Shown here piece by piece: positions 34,466 to 43,733 of a DNA stretch of 64,000 bases. The DNA lies in the NCBI GenBank assembly GCA_964539745.1, contig CAZIJU010000002.1, positions 66,421 through 130,420 on the forward strand, in the 5' to 3' direction. The DNA comes from DSNY01 sp964539745. GTDB taxonomy: Bacteria > Pseudomonadota > Gammaproteobacteria > Burkholderiales > Burkholderiaceae_F. The position numbers and the translations under genes are program-made. Numbering within the stretch: the stretch's first letter is position 1; every line of letters begins with the position of its first letter. A model generated the notes under the pieces. That model was not told the DNA's origin. It worked only from the letters and a program-made list of their open reading frames with translations, and made no database searches.

Positions 34466-36412
34466 ATGCTGCATGCCATCCACGCTGCCGGACAGCGCGT
34501 CTTCCTTGGGCTCGACCGGGTTTTCAACCGCGTCTTCGGCGAAGCGCTGAATCCGCTTTACTACCTGGGCGCGATCAGCTACTTCATGTTCTGGGTCGTG
34601 CTGGTCAGCGGCTTCTATGTCTACGTCTTCTACGACACCGGCGTCGATACGACCTACGCGTCGGTCGAGCGGCTGACGCACGCGCAGTGGTACGCGGGCG
34701 GCGTGATGCGCAGCCTGCACCGCTACGCGTCCGACGCGATGGTGCTGACGATGGTGCTGCATCTCGCGCGCCATTTCGTGTTCGACCGCTATCGCGGCTT
34801 CCGCGCGTTCTCGTGGATCACCGGCGTGATCGTGCTGTGGCTCGCGATGGCCTCCGGCGTCAACGGTTACATGCTGCCGTGGGACCGGCTGGCGCAGTAC
34901 GTCGTCGTGACCACTGCAGAATGGTTCGACGCGCTGCCGGTATTTCGCGGCACGCTGGTGCGCAACTTCATCCTGCCGGAAGCAATCAGCGACCGCTTCT
35001 TCTCGCTGCTGTCGTTCCTGCATATCGGCATTCCGCTCGCGGTGCTCGCCGGGCTGTGGATCCACACGCAGCGCGTGCCGCGGGCGCGGACGAATCCGCC
35101 GAAGCCGCTCGCGCTCGGCCTGCTGGCGATGCTGCTCGTGCTGTCGGCGCTCAAGCCCGCCGTCAGCCAGGGACCGGCCGACTTCGCGACGCTGCCGGCG
35201 ACGATCGACCTCGACAGCTTCTACCTGATCGCCTATCCGCTCGTCACCGACGGCGCGGCGCTGACGCTGTGGGCGCTGGCCGCCGGCGCCACGCTGTTGT
35301 TCCTGCTGCTGCCGTGGCTGCCGCCGGTGCGTCGTGGCGCCACGCGCGCGTGGAACATGACGATCCATCCGGGCCGCCGCAGCGTGCCGGTGCGCGCGGG
35401 CGAGACGCTGCTCGACGCCGGGCTGCGCGCGCAGGTCGCGCTGCCGTTCGAGTGCCGCTCGGGCGGCTGCGGCGTGTGCCGCGCGACGGTGCTCGCGGGC
35501 GAAGTCGATCCAGGCGTCTACCAGAAGTCGGCGCTGCCCGACGAGGCGCGCGCTCGCGGTGCCGTGCTGCTGTGCTGCGCGGTCCCGCTGTCGGATGTCG
35601 AGATCGAACTGGAGGAGGGTGCCGCGCTTCGCGAAAGCGCGGTGCCGGTGTACGAAGCGAGGGTTTCGCGTCTGCAGCGGCTCGCGCCCGACGTGATGCT
35701 GCTCGAGCTGGCGCTACCCGCCGGGCAAACGATCGAGTACGAGGCGGGCCAGTATCTGAACATCCTGCTCGAAGACGGCGCGCGCCGCAGCTACTCGTTC
35801 ACTGCGCCTTCGGGCGCGACCGACCGCATCGAACTGCACGTGCGGCGCGTGCCCGGCGGGCGTTTCACGACGCGCGTGTTCGAGTCGATGAAGGTCGGCG
35901 ACACGCTGCGCTTCGAAGGACCGCTCGGCGAGTTTGTGCTGCGCGAACCGAGCGAGCGGCCCCTGATCTTCGTCGCCGGCGCGACCGGCTTCGCGCCGGT
36001 GAAGAGCCTGCTCGAGCAGGCGTTCCGCATGGGAATCACGCGGCCCATGTATTTGTACTGGGGCGTGCGCAAGCGGCGCGACTTCTACCTGTTCGAACTG
36101 CCGCAGCGCTGGGCCGAGCAGCATCCGAATTTCCGCTTCGTCCCGGTGCTGTCGGAGCCGGGGCCGGACGACGGATGGACCGGCCGTACCGGCTTCGTCC
36201 ACGAGGCGATTCTGGCGGACTTTCCGGACCTGTCGGGCGCGAGCGTCTACGCGTGCGGCTCGCTCAACATGGTCGCTGCGGCGGTGCCCGAGTTCATCGC
36301 GCACGGGCTCGACGAATCGCAGTGCTTTTCCGACGCGTTCACGCCGCAGGGCGGCGCGTCGGCGCCCGCGGCCGCACCGGTGGCCGCGCGGCCGCAACCG
36401 GCAGGCCCATAA
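34466..36412 (+). CDS. cytochrome b / [2Fe-2S] ferredoxin / FAD-NAD(P)H reductase fusion
   Basis: 648 residues in three modules. Residues ~25-290: cytochrome b N-domain with bis-haem histidines H85/H99 and H186/H200. Residues ~298-385: plant-type ferredoxin with C330, C335, C338 and C370. Residues ~393-620: ferredoxin-NADP reductase fold with FAD motif RSYS (441-444), nucleotide motif VAGATGFAP and C-terminal YACGSLNMV. It could move electrons between NAD(P)H and quinone or haem at the membrane. A GTG at 34445 is an alternative start. The cytochrome b part is clearly paralogous to that in the fusion at 21096-22823. Confidence 0.87.
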   Translation: MLHAIHAAGQRVFLGLDRVFNRVFGEALNPLYYLGAISYFMFWVVLVSGFYVYVFYDTGVDTTYASVERLTHAQWYAGGVMRSLHRYASDAMVLTMVLHLARHFVFDRYRGFRAFSWITGVIVLWLAMASGVNGYMLPWDRLAQYVVVTTAEWFDALPVFRGTLVRNFILPEAISDRFFSLLSFLHIGIPLAVLAGLWIHTQRVPRARTNPPKPLALGLLAMLLVLSALKPAVSQGPADFATLPATIDLDSFYLIAYPLVTDGAALTLWALAAGATLLFLLLPWLPPVRRGATRAWNMTIHPGRRSVPVRAGETLLDAGLRAQVALPFECRSGGCGVCRATVLAGEVDPGVYQKSALPDEARARGAVLLCCAVPLSDVEIELEEGAALRESAVPVYEARVSRLQRLAPDVMLLELALPAGQTIEYEAGQYLNILLEDGARRSYSFTAPSGATDRIELHVRRVPGGRFTTRVFESMKVGDTLRFEGPLGEFVLREPSERPLIFVAGATGFAPVKSLLEQAFRMGITRPMYLYWGVRKRRDFYLFELPQRWAEQHPNFRFVPVLSEPGPDDGWTGRTGFVHEAILADFPDLSGASVYACGSLNMVAAAVPEFIAHGLDESQCFSDAFTPQGGASAPAAAPVAARPQPAGP

Positions 36413-36431
36413 CCCGCGAGGCGCGTCGACG

Positions 36432-37208
36432 ATGGGGACGACGCTGCACTACGACGCGGACGCGGCGGCGCAACTCGTCGCGATCTATCTGACCCCCGAC
36501 ATGGTCGCGCAGCGCGCGGCCGTGCTGCGCGCGCTCGTGCCCAATGCGGGCGACCGCGTGCTCGACGTCGGCTCGGGCCCCGGTCTGCTGGCCGCAGCCA
36601 TTGCCGAACGCGTCGGCGCGGCAGGACGAGTGCTCGGCGTCGACATCAGCGAACCGCTGCTCGCCTACGCCCGCATGCACTTCGCCACGCTGCCGTCACT
36701 GCGCTTCGTCCGGGCCGACGCGGCGCGGCTGCCGTGCGCCGACGCGTCGTTCGACACCGTCGTCTGCACGCAGGTGCTCGAGTACCTGCCCGACGTCGAC
36801 GCGGCGCTGGCCGAGTTCGCGCGCGTGCTGCGGCCGGGCGGGCAACTGCTCGCGATCGACACCGACTGGGACTCGCTCGTCTGGGCGAGCGGCGATGCCG
36901 CGCGCATGGCGCGCGTGCTCGCGCTGTGGGACCTGCACTTGCCCGATCCGAACCTGCCGCGCACGCTCGGCCGGCGGCTCGAGCGCGCCGGCTTCGAGCG
37001 CGTGTGCGTGCGCGTCGTGCCGCTGCTCAACCCCGCTTTCGATCCCGACACGTACAGCAATCGGCTGATCGATCTGATCGCGTCGTTCGCGGCGAGCCGC
37101 GGCGCTGACGCGTCCGAGATCGACGCGTGGGCGCGCGAACTGCGCACGCGCGACGACTACTTCTTCAGCCTGAACCGCTACCTGTTCTTCGCCGTGCGTA
37201 CTCGCTGA
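36432..37208 (+). CDS. class I SAM-dependent methyltransferase
   Basis: 258 residues. Motif I VLDVGSGPGLLAAAIAERVG, acidic loop GVDISEPLLAYA, motif RADAARLPCADASFDTVVCT and ARVLRPGGQLLAID, as in UbiE/Methyltransf_11 enzymes. Substrate unknown. It starts 20 bases after the cytochrome b reductase fusion and may be co-transcribed with it. Confidence 0.85.
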   Translation: MGTTLHYDADAAAQLVAIYLTPDMVAQRAAVLRALVPNAGDRVLDVGSGPGLLAAAIAERVGAAGRVLGVDISEPLLAYARMHFATLPSLRFVRADAARLPCADASFDTVVCTQVLEYLPDVDAALAEFARVLRPGGQLLAIDTDWDSLVWASGDAARMARVLALWDLHLPDPNLPRTLGRRLERAGFERVCVRVVPLLNPAFDPDTYSNRLIDLIASFAASRGADASEIDAWARELRTRDDYFFSLNRYLFFAVRTR

Positions 37209-37426
37209 GGCGAGTGCGGCCGCCGTCCGATGTCGTACAGCACTCAGCCCCGCATGCCGCAGTACGAGCGAGGCGATGCCGTCGCGTCGCGGCGGAACAC
37301 CATTGCGCGGAGCCCTTCGGGCGCGCCGGTTGCCGAAGCGCGCAGGGACTTCGTGCGTTGCGGCGGCCGACGCGCAGCGCTGCTAACCTGCCTTTGCGTT
37401 GTCATCCCACTTGCGCGAAACGATCC

Positions 37427-40400
37427 GTGAGCGCTCGTTCGCCGGCTCCCGCCAAGCTGACACGACCGAAGCTTTACGACGCGGTCGCGCGGCCGCGGCT
37501 GTTCTCGCTCCTGGACGAGGCGGCGAAACGGCCGATCGTATGGGTCAGCGCGCCGCCGGGGGCCGGCAAGACGACGCTCGTCGCCGGCTACCTCGAAGAA
37601 CGCGGACTTCGACACATCTGGTACCAGGTCGATGTCGGCGACTCCGACCCCGCGACCTTCGTGCACTACATGCGCACGGCCGCCCTGCAGGTCGCGCGCA
37701 GGAACGCGGTGCTGCCGCTGTTTCCGCCCGTGCCGGAGCAGGACCTGTCCCGCTTTGCCCGTGCGTTCTTCCGCGACCTCTTCGGCCTGCTGCCCCATCC
37801 GTGCGCGGTGGTCTTCGACAATTTCCAGGAGGCACGCCCCGTTCGCGAACACCGCGCCGCGTTGGTGCATGGCTTGGAGGAGATTCCCGACGGCGTCACC
37901 GTGTTCATCGTCTCGCGCAGCGATCCGCCGCCCGAGTTCGCGCGGCTCGTCGCGAGCCGGCGCATCGGCCGGATCGACGGGGCGGCACTGCGTTGTACGC
38001 CCGACGAAGCTGACGCGATCCTCGGCGAGCGAACGCTCGATGAACGCGCCGTGCGGCGCATCCTGCGTCAGAGCGACGGCTGGGTCACGGCGTTGGTTCT
38101 GTTGCGCGAGCATCTGAGCCGGGAAGGCGCGACACTGGACGAGTCACTCGGCGAAGGCAAGGAGGCGATGTTCCAGTACTTCGCCGGCGAGATCTTCAAC
38201 CGCGCGCGCCCGGAAAACCAGCGCATGCTGATGCTCACGGCGATCGCCCCGTCGATCGCGCCCGCCGAGGCGGTTGCGCTGACCGGCGACGAAGAGGCGC
38301 CGCGGCTGCTGGAGTACCTGTACCGGCGCCATCTGTTCGTCGACCGCCGGCGCGGCGAGCAGACGACCTACCAGTACCACGCGCTGTTTCGCGAGTACCT
38401 GCGCGACGAGCTGCACAAGCGCCTGCCGCGCGAAGAGCAGCGGGCGGCGATGGTGCGGGCGGCGCAGGTGCTGGCCGCGCGCGGCGAGGCAGCCGACGCG
38501 CTCGAGCTGTATCGCGAGGCCGGCGAATGGAACGCGCTGCGCGCCATCGTCTGCGCCAACGCGCTGGACTGGGCGCGGCAGGGGCGCGGGCAGATGCTGT
38601 CGGACTGGATCGAGGCGCTGCCGCCGGAGTTGCGCGCGGCGGACCCCTGGCTCGAATACTGGTTCGGCCGCGCGTGGATCTTCGTGCAGCCGCAGCGCGG
38701 CCGGCCGGCGCTGGCGCGTGCGTTCGAGGCGTTCCGTGCCGCCGGCGATCTGCGCGGGCAGGCGCTTGCGCTCGGCACGATCGTCACCGGCTACTACTAC
38801 GAATGGGCCGACTTCCGTGCGCTCGACCGCTGGCTGCCCGAGTTCGACCGGCTGCTCGGCGAAGGTCAACCGGCCGCGCTCGATCGCGAGAGCGAACTGC
38901 GCGCACGCGCCGCTCAACTGATCGCGCTGCTGATCCGGCGTCCCGACGCCGGCGTGCTCGAACGCTGCGCTGCGCGGCTCGATGCGCTGATCGACGAGGA
39001 GCCGGACGTCAACGTACGCGTGATGGCGGCGTCGATTCTGCTGAACACGTACAACTGGACCAAGGGCAGCGCGGAGGGCGCCGGGCTGGTGGCGCGGATC
39101 GAGCCGGTCATCGCCGGAGCCGAGGTCGCACCGCTGATGCAGATCTGGTGGCGTACGCACCTGGCCGCGTGGCATTACATCGCCGGGCGCTACGACGAAG
39201 CGAGCCGGGTCAGCGCGCAGGCGCGGGAGATCGCCAGACGCTACGGCCTCGAGGCCTACCTGTTCGAGATCGACCACGGGCAGGCCACCGCGCTGATCAG
39301 CAAGGGCGAGTACACGCAAGCACAGGCGCTTGTCGACGCGATGGAACGCCGGTTGTCGCCGCTGCATCGGATGCACTCGATGTACCTGCACTACCTGCGT
39401 TCGCTGCTCGCGCAGCGGCTCGGCCGCTACGAGTCCGCGGTGCAGGAGGCCGAGCAGGCGCTCGCGCTGGCGCGCGCGACGGGCGTGCCGACGCTGCAGT
39501 TGCCGCAGTTCCTGATGCGGCTGGCGCACAGCCGCAGTGCCGCCGGCGATCGCAGTGGCGCGGCGCAGGCGATGGACGAGGCGATCGCAATGGCAACCGG
39601 GGCCGATCGGGCGAGCTTCGAACGGCAGCGCGAGCTGCTGCAGATCGACGACGACATCGCGGCGGGGCGCACCGGGCAGGCGGCACAGCGGCTGGCGGCG
39701 GCGATCGCGGGCTACCGCGAGCGCGGCGAAGCCGTATTCCTTCGCCACCGCCCGGACGTGGCGGCGCGGCTGGCGGACTTCGCGCTCGCGCAGGGCATCG
39801 AGACGGATTTCGTGCGCGCTCTGATCGAGCGCAACTACCTGGCGCCGCCGCCCGGGGCGGGAAGCGCGTGGCCGTTCCGGTTGCGGGTGCATGTGTTGGG
39901 CCGGTTCGAGTTGTTGCGCGACGGCCAGCCGCTTCGCTTCGGCGGCAAGGCGCAGCAGCGCCCGTTGGATCTGCTCAAGTTGATCGTCGCGCTCGGCGGA
40001 AGGGACGTGGACAGCGCCTACGTGACGGCAGCGCTCTGGCCCGACGCCGACGGCGCGTCCGCCAGGACCTCGTTCGACACGACCCTGTTTCGACTGCGCA
40101 AGCTGCTCGACGTCGAGCAGGCGATCACGCTCGCGGGAGGAAAACTTTCGCTCTCGCCGGCGCTCGTCTGGACCGACGTGCAGGCGCTCGAGGCGGCGCT
40201 CGACGCCGCGCAGCGCGTCGGCGAAGACGCGGGCGTGTCGCTGGCCGCGTCGGCCGCGCGCCTGATCGACGCCTATCCGGGCGCGCTGCTCGGCGACGAC
40301 GAAGCCGCGTGGATCGCGCAGCCGCGCGATGCCTTGCGCGCGCGCTTCACGCGCGCGCTGATGCGCCTGGGCGAACTGCTCGAGCGCCGCGGCGACTGGG

Positions 40401-40633
40401 CCGGCGCCATCGACCTGTATCGCCGCGGGCTCGAGGCCGACAACCTTTCCGAATCCTTCTATCGCGGCTTGATGCGCGCTCTCGCCGCCCAAGGCGAGCA
40501 GGCGGAGGCGCTGAACGCGTATCGGCGCTGCCGCGAACTGCTTTCGATCGTTCTCGGCGTGAAACCCGGCGCCGAGACCGAGCGGCTGTATCGGCAGATC
40601 GCCGCCGGCGGAACCTCCGGCGGGCCGTTCTAG
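37427..40633 (+). CDS. large MalT/BTAD-type transcriptional activator
   Basis: 1068 residues. N-terminal STAND-type ATPase with Walker A PPGAGKTT (43-50) and Walker B ALVVFD-like CAVVFDNFQEA. Then a long helical TPR region (~400-800), an OmpR-like winged helix (~820-910; VHVLGRFELLRDGQPLRFGG) and a bacterial transcriptional activator domain at the C-terminus. The layout combines a MalT sensor with a SARP DNA-binding end. The inducer is unknown. GTG 37427 lacks a clear ribosome-binding site. Two genes for a small membrane protein and a lipoprotein follow. Confidence 0.85.
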   Translation: MSARSPAPAKLTRPKLYDAVARPRLFSLLDEAAKRPIVWVSAPPGAGKTTLVAGYLEERGLRHIWYQVDVGDSDPATFVHYMRTAALQVARRNAVLPLFPPVPEQDLSRFARAFFRDLFGLLPHPCAVVFDNFQEARPVREHRAALVHGLEEIPDGVTVFIVSRSDPPPEFARLVASRRIGRIDGAALRCTPDEADAILGERTLDERAVRRILRQSDGWVTALVLLREHLSREGATLDESLGEGKEAMFQYFAGEIFNRARPENQRMLMLTAIAPSIAPAEAVALTGDEEAPRLLEYLYRRHLFVDRRRGEQTTYQYHALFREYLRDELHKRLPREEQRAAMVRAAQVLAARGEAADALELYREAGEWNALRAIVCANALDWARQGRGQMLSDWIEALPPELRAADPWLEYWFGRAWIFVQPQRGRPALARAFEAFRAAGDLRGQALALGTIVTGYYYEWADFRALDRWLPEFDRLLGEGQPAALDRESELRARAAQLIALLIRRPDAGVLERCAARLDALIDEEPDVNVRVMAASILLNTYNWTKGSAEGAGLVARIEPVIAGAEVAPLMQIWWRTHLAAWHYIAGRYDEASRVSAQAREIARRYGLEAYLFEIDHGQATALISKGEYTQAQALVDAMERRLSPLHRMHSMYLHYLRSLLAQRLGRYESAVQEAEQALALARATGVPTLQLPQFLMRLAHSRSAAGDRSGAAQAMDEAIAMATGADRASFERQRELLQIDDDIAAGRTGQAAQRLAAAIAGYRERGEAVFLRHRPDVAARLADFALAQGIETDFVRALIERNYLAPPPGAGSAWPFRLRVHVLGRFELLRDGQPLRFGGKAQQRPLDLLKLIVALGGRDVDSAYVTAALWPDADGASARTSFDTTLFRLRKLLDVEQAITLAGGKLSLSPALVWTDVQALEAALDAAQRVGEDAGVSLAASAARLIDAYPGALLGDDEAAWIAQPRDALRARFTRALMRLGELLERRGDWAGAIDLYRRGLEADNLSESFYRGLMRALAAQGEQAEALNAYRRCRELLSIVLGVKPGAETERLYRQIAAGGTSGGPF

Positions 40634-41116
40634 CTCCCGCGGGCGGCCGCGTCCGCAGGGCCACCCGTCAGCCATCCGTAAGTCGCCGCGACGGCCCGCG
40701 CAAGCGCTTGCCGCCACGGCCCAGGTGCGCGGCGGATGGTGCCCTCGGCCGCGCCGCTGCGTCGCGAAAATCGTTTCTGAAACAAGACCCTGGCGCGCCG
40801 CGCTGATTCGCCGCGGCGGGCGCGGCTGCGAATCGTCGATGCGTCAGCGATCGGCAAGCGGCCGACGCCCACACTGCACGCGTTCCGAAACACGCGCCGT
40901 GCGCGAGCCCGAATCCACAGCCAAGAGTTGCCAATGAACGCCCGGGATCCGAAGAACAAGATGCAGTCGCCATGGCGGGCGCAGACCGCCCTGCCATCCG
41001 CCGCAGTCAAGCGCCGGTCGCCAGCCGCCCGCCGCGTCACTGCGGCCGGCTCCGCCGGCGCGATGCCCAAGCGCAGGACGCCGTTCACCCTTTGAATGCA
41101 CCACACGAGGTCTTCG
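40634..41116. other. 483-base intergenic region without a gene
   Basis: No frame here has a ribosome-binding site with a recognisable product. No strong terminator or repeat was seen. It presumably contains the promoter of the small membrane protein gene. Confidence 0.5.
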
Positions 41117-41614
41117 ATGCAAGCAACGACTCAGATGAGCGCGCAGCGACCGGTCCGGCGCGCCGCTGCCGGCCCGTCTTCGTTCTCTCCATCGACCGCG
41201 GCCTGGTTCAGGCTGGCGGCGGTGTATCTGGTTGTCGCCATCGCGCTCGGCATCGCGATGGGCGCGAGCGGGAACTTCGCACTGCGGCCCGTCCACGCGC
41301 ACGTCAGCCTGCTCGGCTGGACCGGGCTTGCGCTCGCCGGGCTGATCTATCGCGCCTTTCCCGCAGCCGGAGCGAGCCGGCTCGCCGCGGTTCACTTCTG
41401 GCTGTTCAACCTGGCGCTGCCGCCGATGATGGGCGCGCTTGCCGCGCTGCTGCTCGGCCGTCCGCAGGCGCTGCCGGTCCTCGTCGCATCGCAGTTCGTC
41501 GTCGCCGCCGGTCTGCTGGCCTTCGTCGCCAACGTGTTCCTCAATGTCGGGTCGGCGCCGCGCGAATTGGCGCACGCCGCCGGCGCGGCCGCTATTGAAG
41601 TCGAAGCGCGCTGA
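41117..41614 (+). CDS. four-helix membrane protein resembling part of an oxidase subunit I
   Basis: 165 residues, four helices. HAHVSLLGWTGLALAGLIYR has the HxH spacing used for haem ligation in HCO subunits, and AAVHFWLFNLALPPMMG carries another membrane histidine. It is far too short for an oxidase, so it may be a small haem-binding membrane protein. ATG 41117 (GAGG about 8 nt upstream) was preferred to ATG 41096. It is followed by the repeat lipoprotein gene. Confidence 0.65.
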   Translation: MQATTQMSAQRPVRRAAAGPSSFSPSTAAWFRLAAVYLVVAIALGIAMGASGNFALRPVHAHVSLLGWTGLALAGLIYRAFPAAGASRLAAVHFWLFNLALPPMMGALAALLLGRPQALPVLVASQFVVAAGLLAFVANVFLNVGSAPRELAHAAGAAAIEVEAR

Positions 41615-41662
41615 ACCCCGTCACTTCGAATGCCCCAACTTCACGCCACCAAGGAGAGCCAA

Positions 41663-42082
41663 ATGAACCAGAAGCGCCCGCTGCAAGCCTCATCCGTCGT
41701 GTTCGTCCTCGGACTGCTGCTCGGCGCCTGCGACGGCGTCGCCGCCGACGAAGTCGCCGGCAGCTTCGATCGGATGCTTGCCCATCAACCCGCAGTCGGT
41801 GCGTCGATCGCCGCTGCCGATCGCGAGAGGGATCCGTTGTTGCAGGCGGTCGTGATTCCGCTGCGCGACGGCGTTCAGCACGCCTCCGCGAAAGCCGATC
41901 CGATCGCCGACAGCTTCGCGCGGATGCTCGCGCACACGCCGAACTGGATCATGCCCGCCGTGCCGTCGAGCCTGGGCCCCGACCCACTCATCGCGGCGAT
42001 CGTCGAGCCGCTTCGCGAGTCGTTCGCCGCCGCTGCGACGACGCACCTGGCGAGCGCAAGAGCGACGACCGGGGAGCGCTGA
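41663..42082 (+). CDS. lipoprotein with a duplicated 50-residue unit
   Basis: 139 residues. Signal peptide with lipobox LLGAC (Cys23). The mature part has two copies of one unit, period exactly 50 residues: VAGSFDRMLAH (31-41) and IADSFARMLAH (81-91), then DPLLQAVVIPLR (57-68) and DPLIAAIVEPLR (107-118). AAGGAGAGCCAA is an excellent ribosome-binding site. I do not recognise the family. It sits 48 bases after the 4-helix membrane protein and is probably co-transcribed. Confidence 0.7.
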   Translation: MNQKRPLQASSVVFVLGLLLGACDGVAADEVAGSFDRMLAHQPAVGASIAAADRERDPLLQAVVIPLRDGVQHASAKADPIADSFARMLAHTPNWIMPAVPSSLGPDPLIAAIVEPLRESFAAAATTHLASARATTGER

Positions 42083-42123
42083 CCCGCGCCGTCGGGCGAC
42101 GGATTGCGCCGGACCCACGAGGC

Positions 42124-43332
42124 TTACTGCGGCGTCCAGTCCGGCGACCGTTCCAGAAACCGCTCGACCAGCCGCGTCCAGTACGCCGCACCGACCGTCA
42201 GATTCGCGTCGTCGAAGTCGTACTTGGAGTTGTGCACCATCGGGCTGCCCTCGCCGTTGCCCAGCCGCAAGAAGCAGCCGGGTTTGTGCTGCAGGAAGTG
42301 CGCGAAGTCCTCGCTGCCGGTGACCGGGCCGAACGGATACACCACGCGCTGCGGGCCGACCAGTTCCTCCGCCACCTGCCGCGCGAACTCGGTTTCGGCC
42401 GCGCTGTTGACGACGACCGGGTAGCCGCGCTCGTATTCGATCTCGACGCTGCCGCCGTAGCTCAGCACCTGCGCATGCACGAGCTCGCCGATGCGCTGCT
42501 CGAGCTTCGCGCGTACGCCTTCGTCGAACGAGCGGATCGAAAGCTCCAGCGTGGCCGACTCCGGGATCACGTTCGCCGCCGTGCCCGCGTGCACGGTGCC
42601 GATCGTGACGATCGCCGTCTGCGTCGGGTCGATGTTGCGCGCCACGACCGTCTGCAGCGCCAGAATCAGGCTGCCGGCGATCACGACCGGATCGACCGCC
42701 AGATGCGGGCGCGCCGCATGGCCGCCGCGGCCGCGGATCGTGATCTTGGCGCCGTCGGACGCCGACATGAACGGGCCCGCGCCGAACAGGAACGTGCCGG
42801 TCGGCACCCCGGGATGGTTGTGCAAACCGAAGATCGCATCGCACGGGAAGCGCTCGAACAGGCCGTCGGCGATCATCTGCTGCGCGCCACTCGCCTTGCC
42901 CGCCTCCTCGGCCGGCTGGAACACGAGATGCACGGTGCCCGAGAAGTTGCGCGTCTTCGCGAGCTGCTGCGCGGCGCCGAGCAGCATCGTCGTATGGCCG
43001 TCGTGGCCGCACGCGTGCATCACGCCCGGCACGCAACTCGCCCACGGCTTGCCGCTTTCCTCGACGATCGGCAGCGCGTCCATATCGGCGCGGATCGCGA
43101 TCGCGCGCGCACCGGCGCCGACTTTCAGCGTGCCGACCACACCGTGGCCGCCGACGTTGCGCGTCACCGTCCAGCCCCAGCTTTCGAGCCGCGCGGCGAC
43201 GAGTTCGGCAGTCGCCGACTCGCGAAACGACAGTTCGGGGTTGCGGTGCAACTGGTGCCGTGTCTCGCGCAGCGAGTCGGCGGCGTCGAGCAGGTCGGTG
43301 AGCTTGCAGAACGGTGCGTAGCGCGTGTTCAT
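42124..43332 (-). CDS. M20 amidohydrolase (hippurate hydrolase-like)
   Basis: 402 residues. M20D metal motifs: ADMDALPI, HACGHDGHT, QPAEEAGKASG and GLHNHPG. The family cleaves N-acyl amino acids or small amides with a two-metal site in the cytosol. Start ATG 43332 was chosen by family length. It lies beside a second M20 enzyme and a peptide ABC transporter, so peptide or acyl-amino-acid scavenging is likely. Confidence 0.92.
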   Translation of the reverse strand: MNTRYAPFCKLTDLLDAADSLRETRHQLHRNPELSFRESATAELVAARLESWGWTVTRNVGGHGVVGTLKVGAGARAIAIRADMDALPIVEESGKPWASCVPGVMHACGHDGHTTMLLGAAQQLAKTRNFSGTVHLVFQPAEEAGKASGAQQMIADGLFERFPCDAIFGLHNHPGVPTGTFLFGAGPFMSASDGAKITIRGRGGHAARPHLAVDPVVIAGSLILALQTVVARNIDPTQTAIVTIGTVHAGTAANVIPESATLELSIRSFDEGVRAKLEQRIGELVHAQVLSYGGSVEIEYERGYPVVVNSAAETEFARQVAEELVGPQRVVYPFGPVTGSEDFAHFLQHKPGCFLRLGNGEGSPMVHNSKYDFDDANLTVGAAYWTRLVERFLERSPDWTPQ

Positions 43333-43375
43333 CGAGAGGTATCCATGGATGCGCGCGGTGTCACGGGACACCGCC

Positions 43376-43714
43376 TCACTTCGGCGTCTTCGGCGGCAAG
43401 GTCTTGACGAAGTCCAGGCAGCGCTTTACCCACTCGGCGAGGTCGGCGTCGCGTGCGAAGCCCGGCGGATCCACGAAGACATAGCCTTTCATCGGGCGCC
43501 CCGTGAAGTCCATCTTGCGCACGTGCGGTTGCGCCAGCGCCTGCGAGTAGCGCTCGGGACCGACGCGGGCCATCAGCGTCTCGCCGAGGATGCCGACGAC
43601 CATGTGGCCGTTCCACATGAACGCCAGGCCGCCGAACATCTTGCGCTCGCCGATGCCGCGCGTCGGCCCGAGCGCTTCGCGGATCCGCTCGGCGAGTCCC
43701 TCGTCGTAGGCCAT
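43376..43714 (-). CDS. TfoX N-terminal domain protein
   Basis: 112 residues matching the TfoX-N fold (RKMFGGLAFMWNGHMVVGIL ... VRKMDFTGRPMKGYVFVDPP). There is no C-terminal TfoX domain, so it is not the full competence regulator. Exact role of such stand-alone proteins is unknown. It lies between the two M20 genes with short gaps. Confidence 0.88.
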   Translation of the reverse strand: MAYDEGLAERIREALGPTRGIGERKMFGGLAFMWNGHMVVGILGETLMARVGPERYSQALAQPHVRKMDFTGRPMKGYVFVDPPGFARDADLAEWVKRCLDFVKTLPPKTPK

Positions 43715-43733
43715 CGTCGCCTCGACGCGCGGC

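Noticed and set aside
40634..41116. Short frames in the gap before the four-helix membrane protein
   Set aside because: They overlap each other on both strands, have no ribosome-binding sites and give Arg-rich products typical of random GC-rich sequence.
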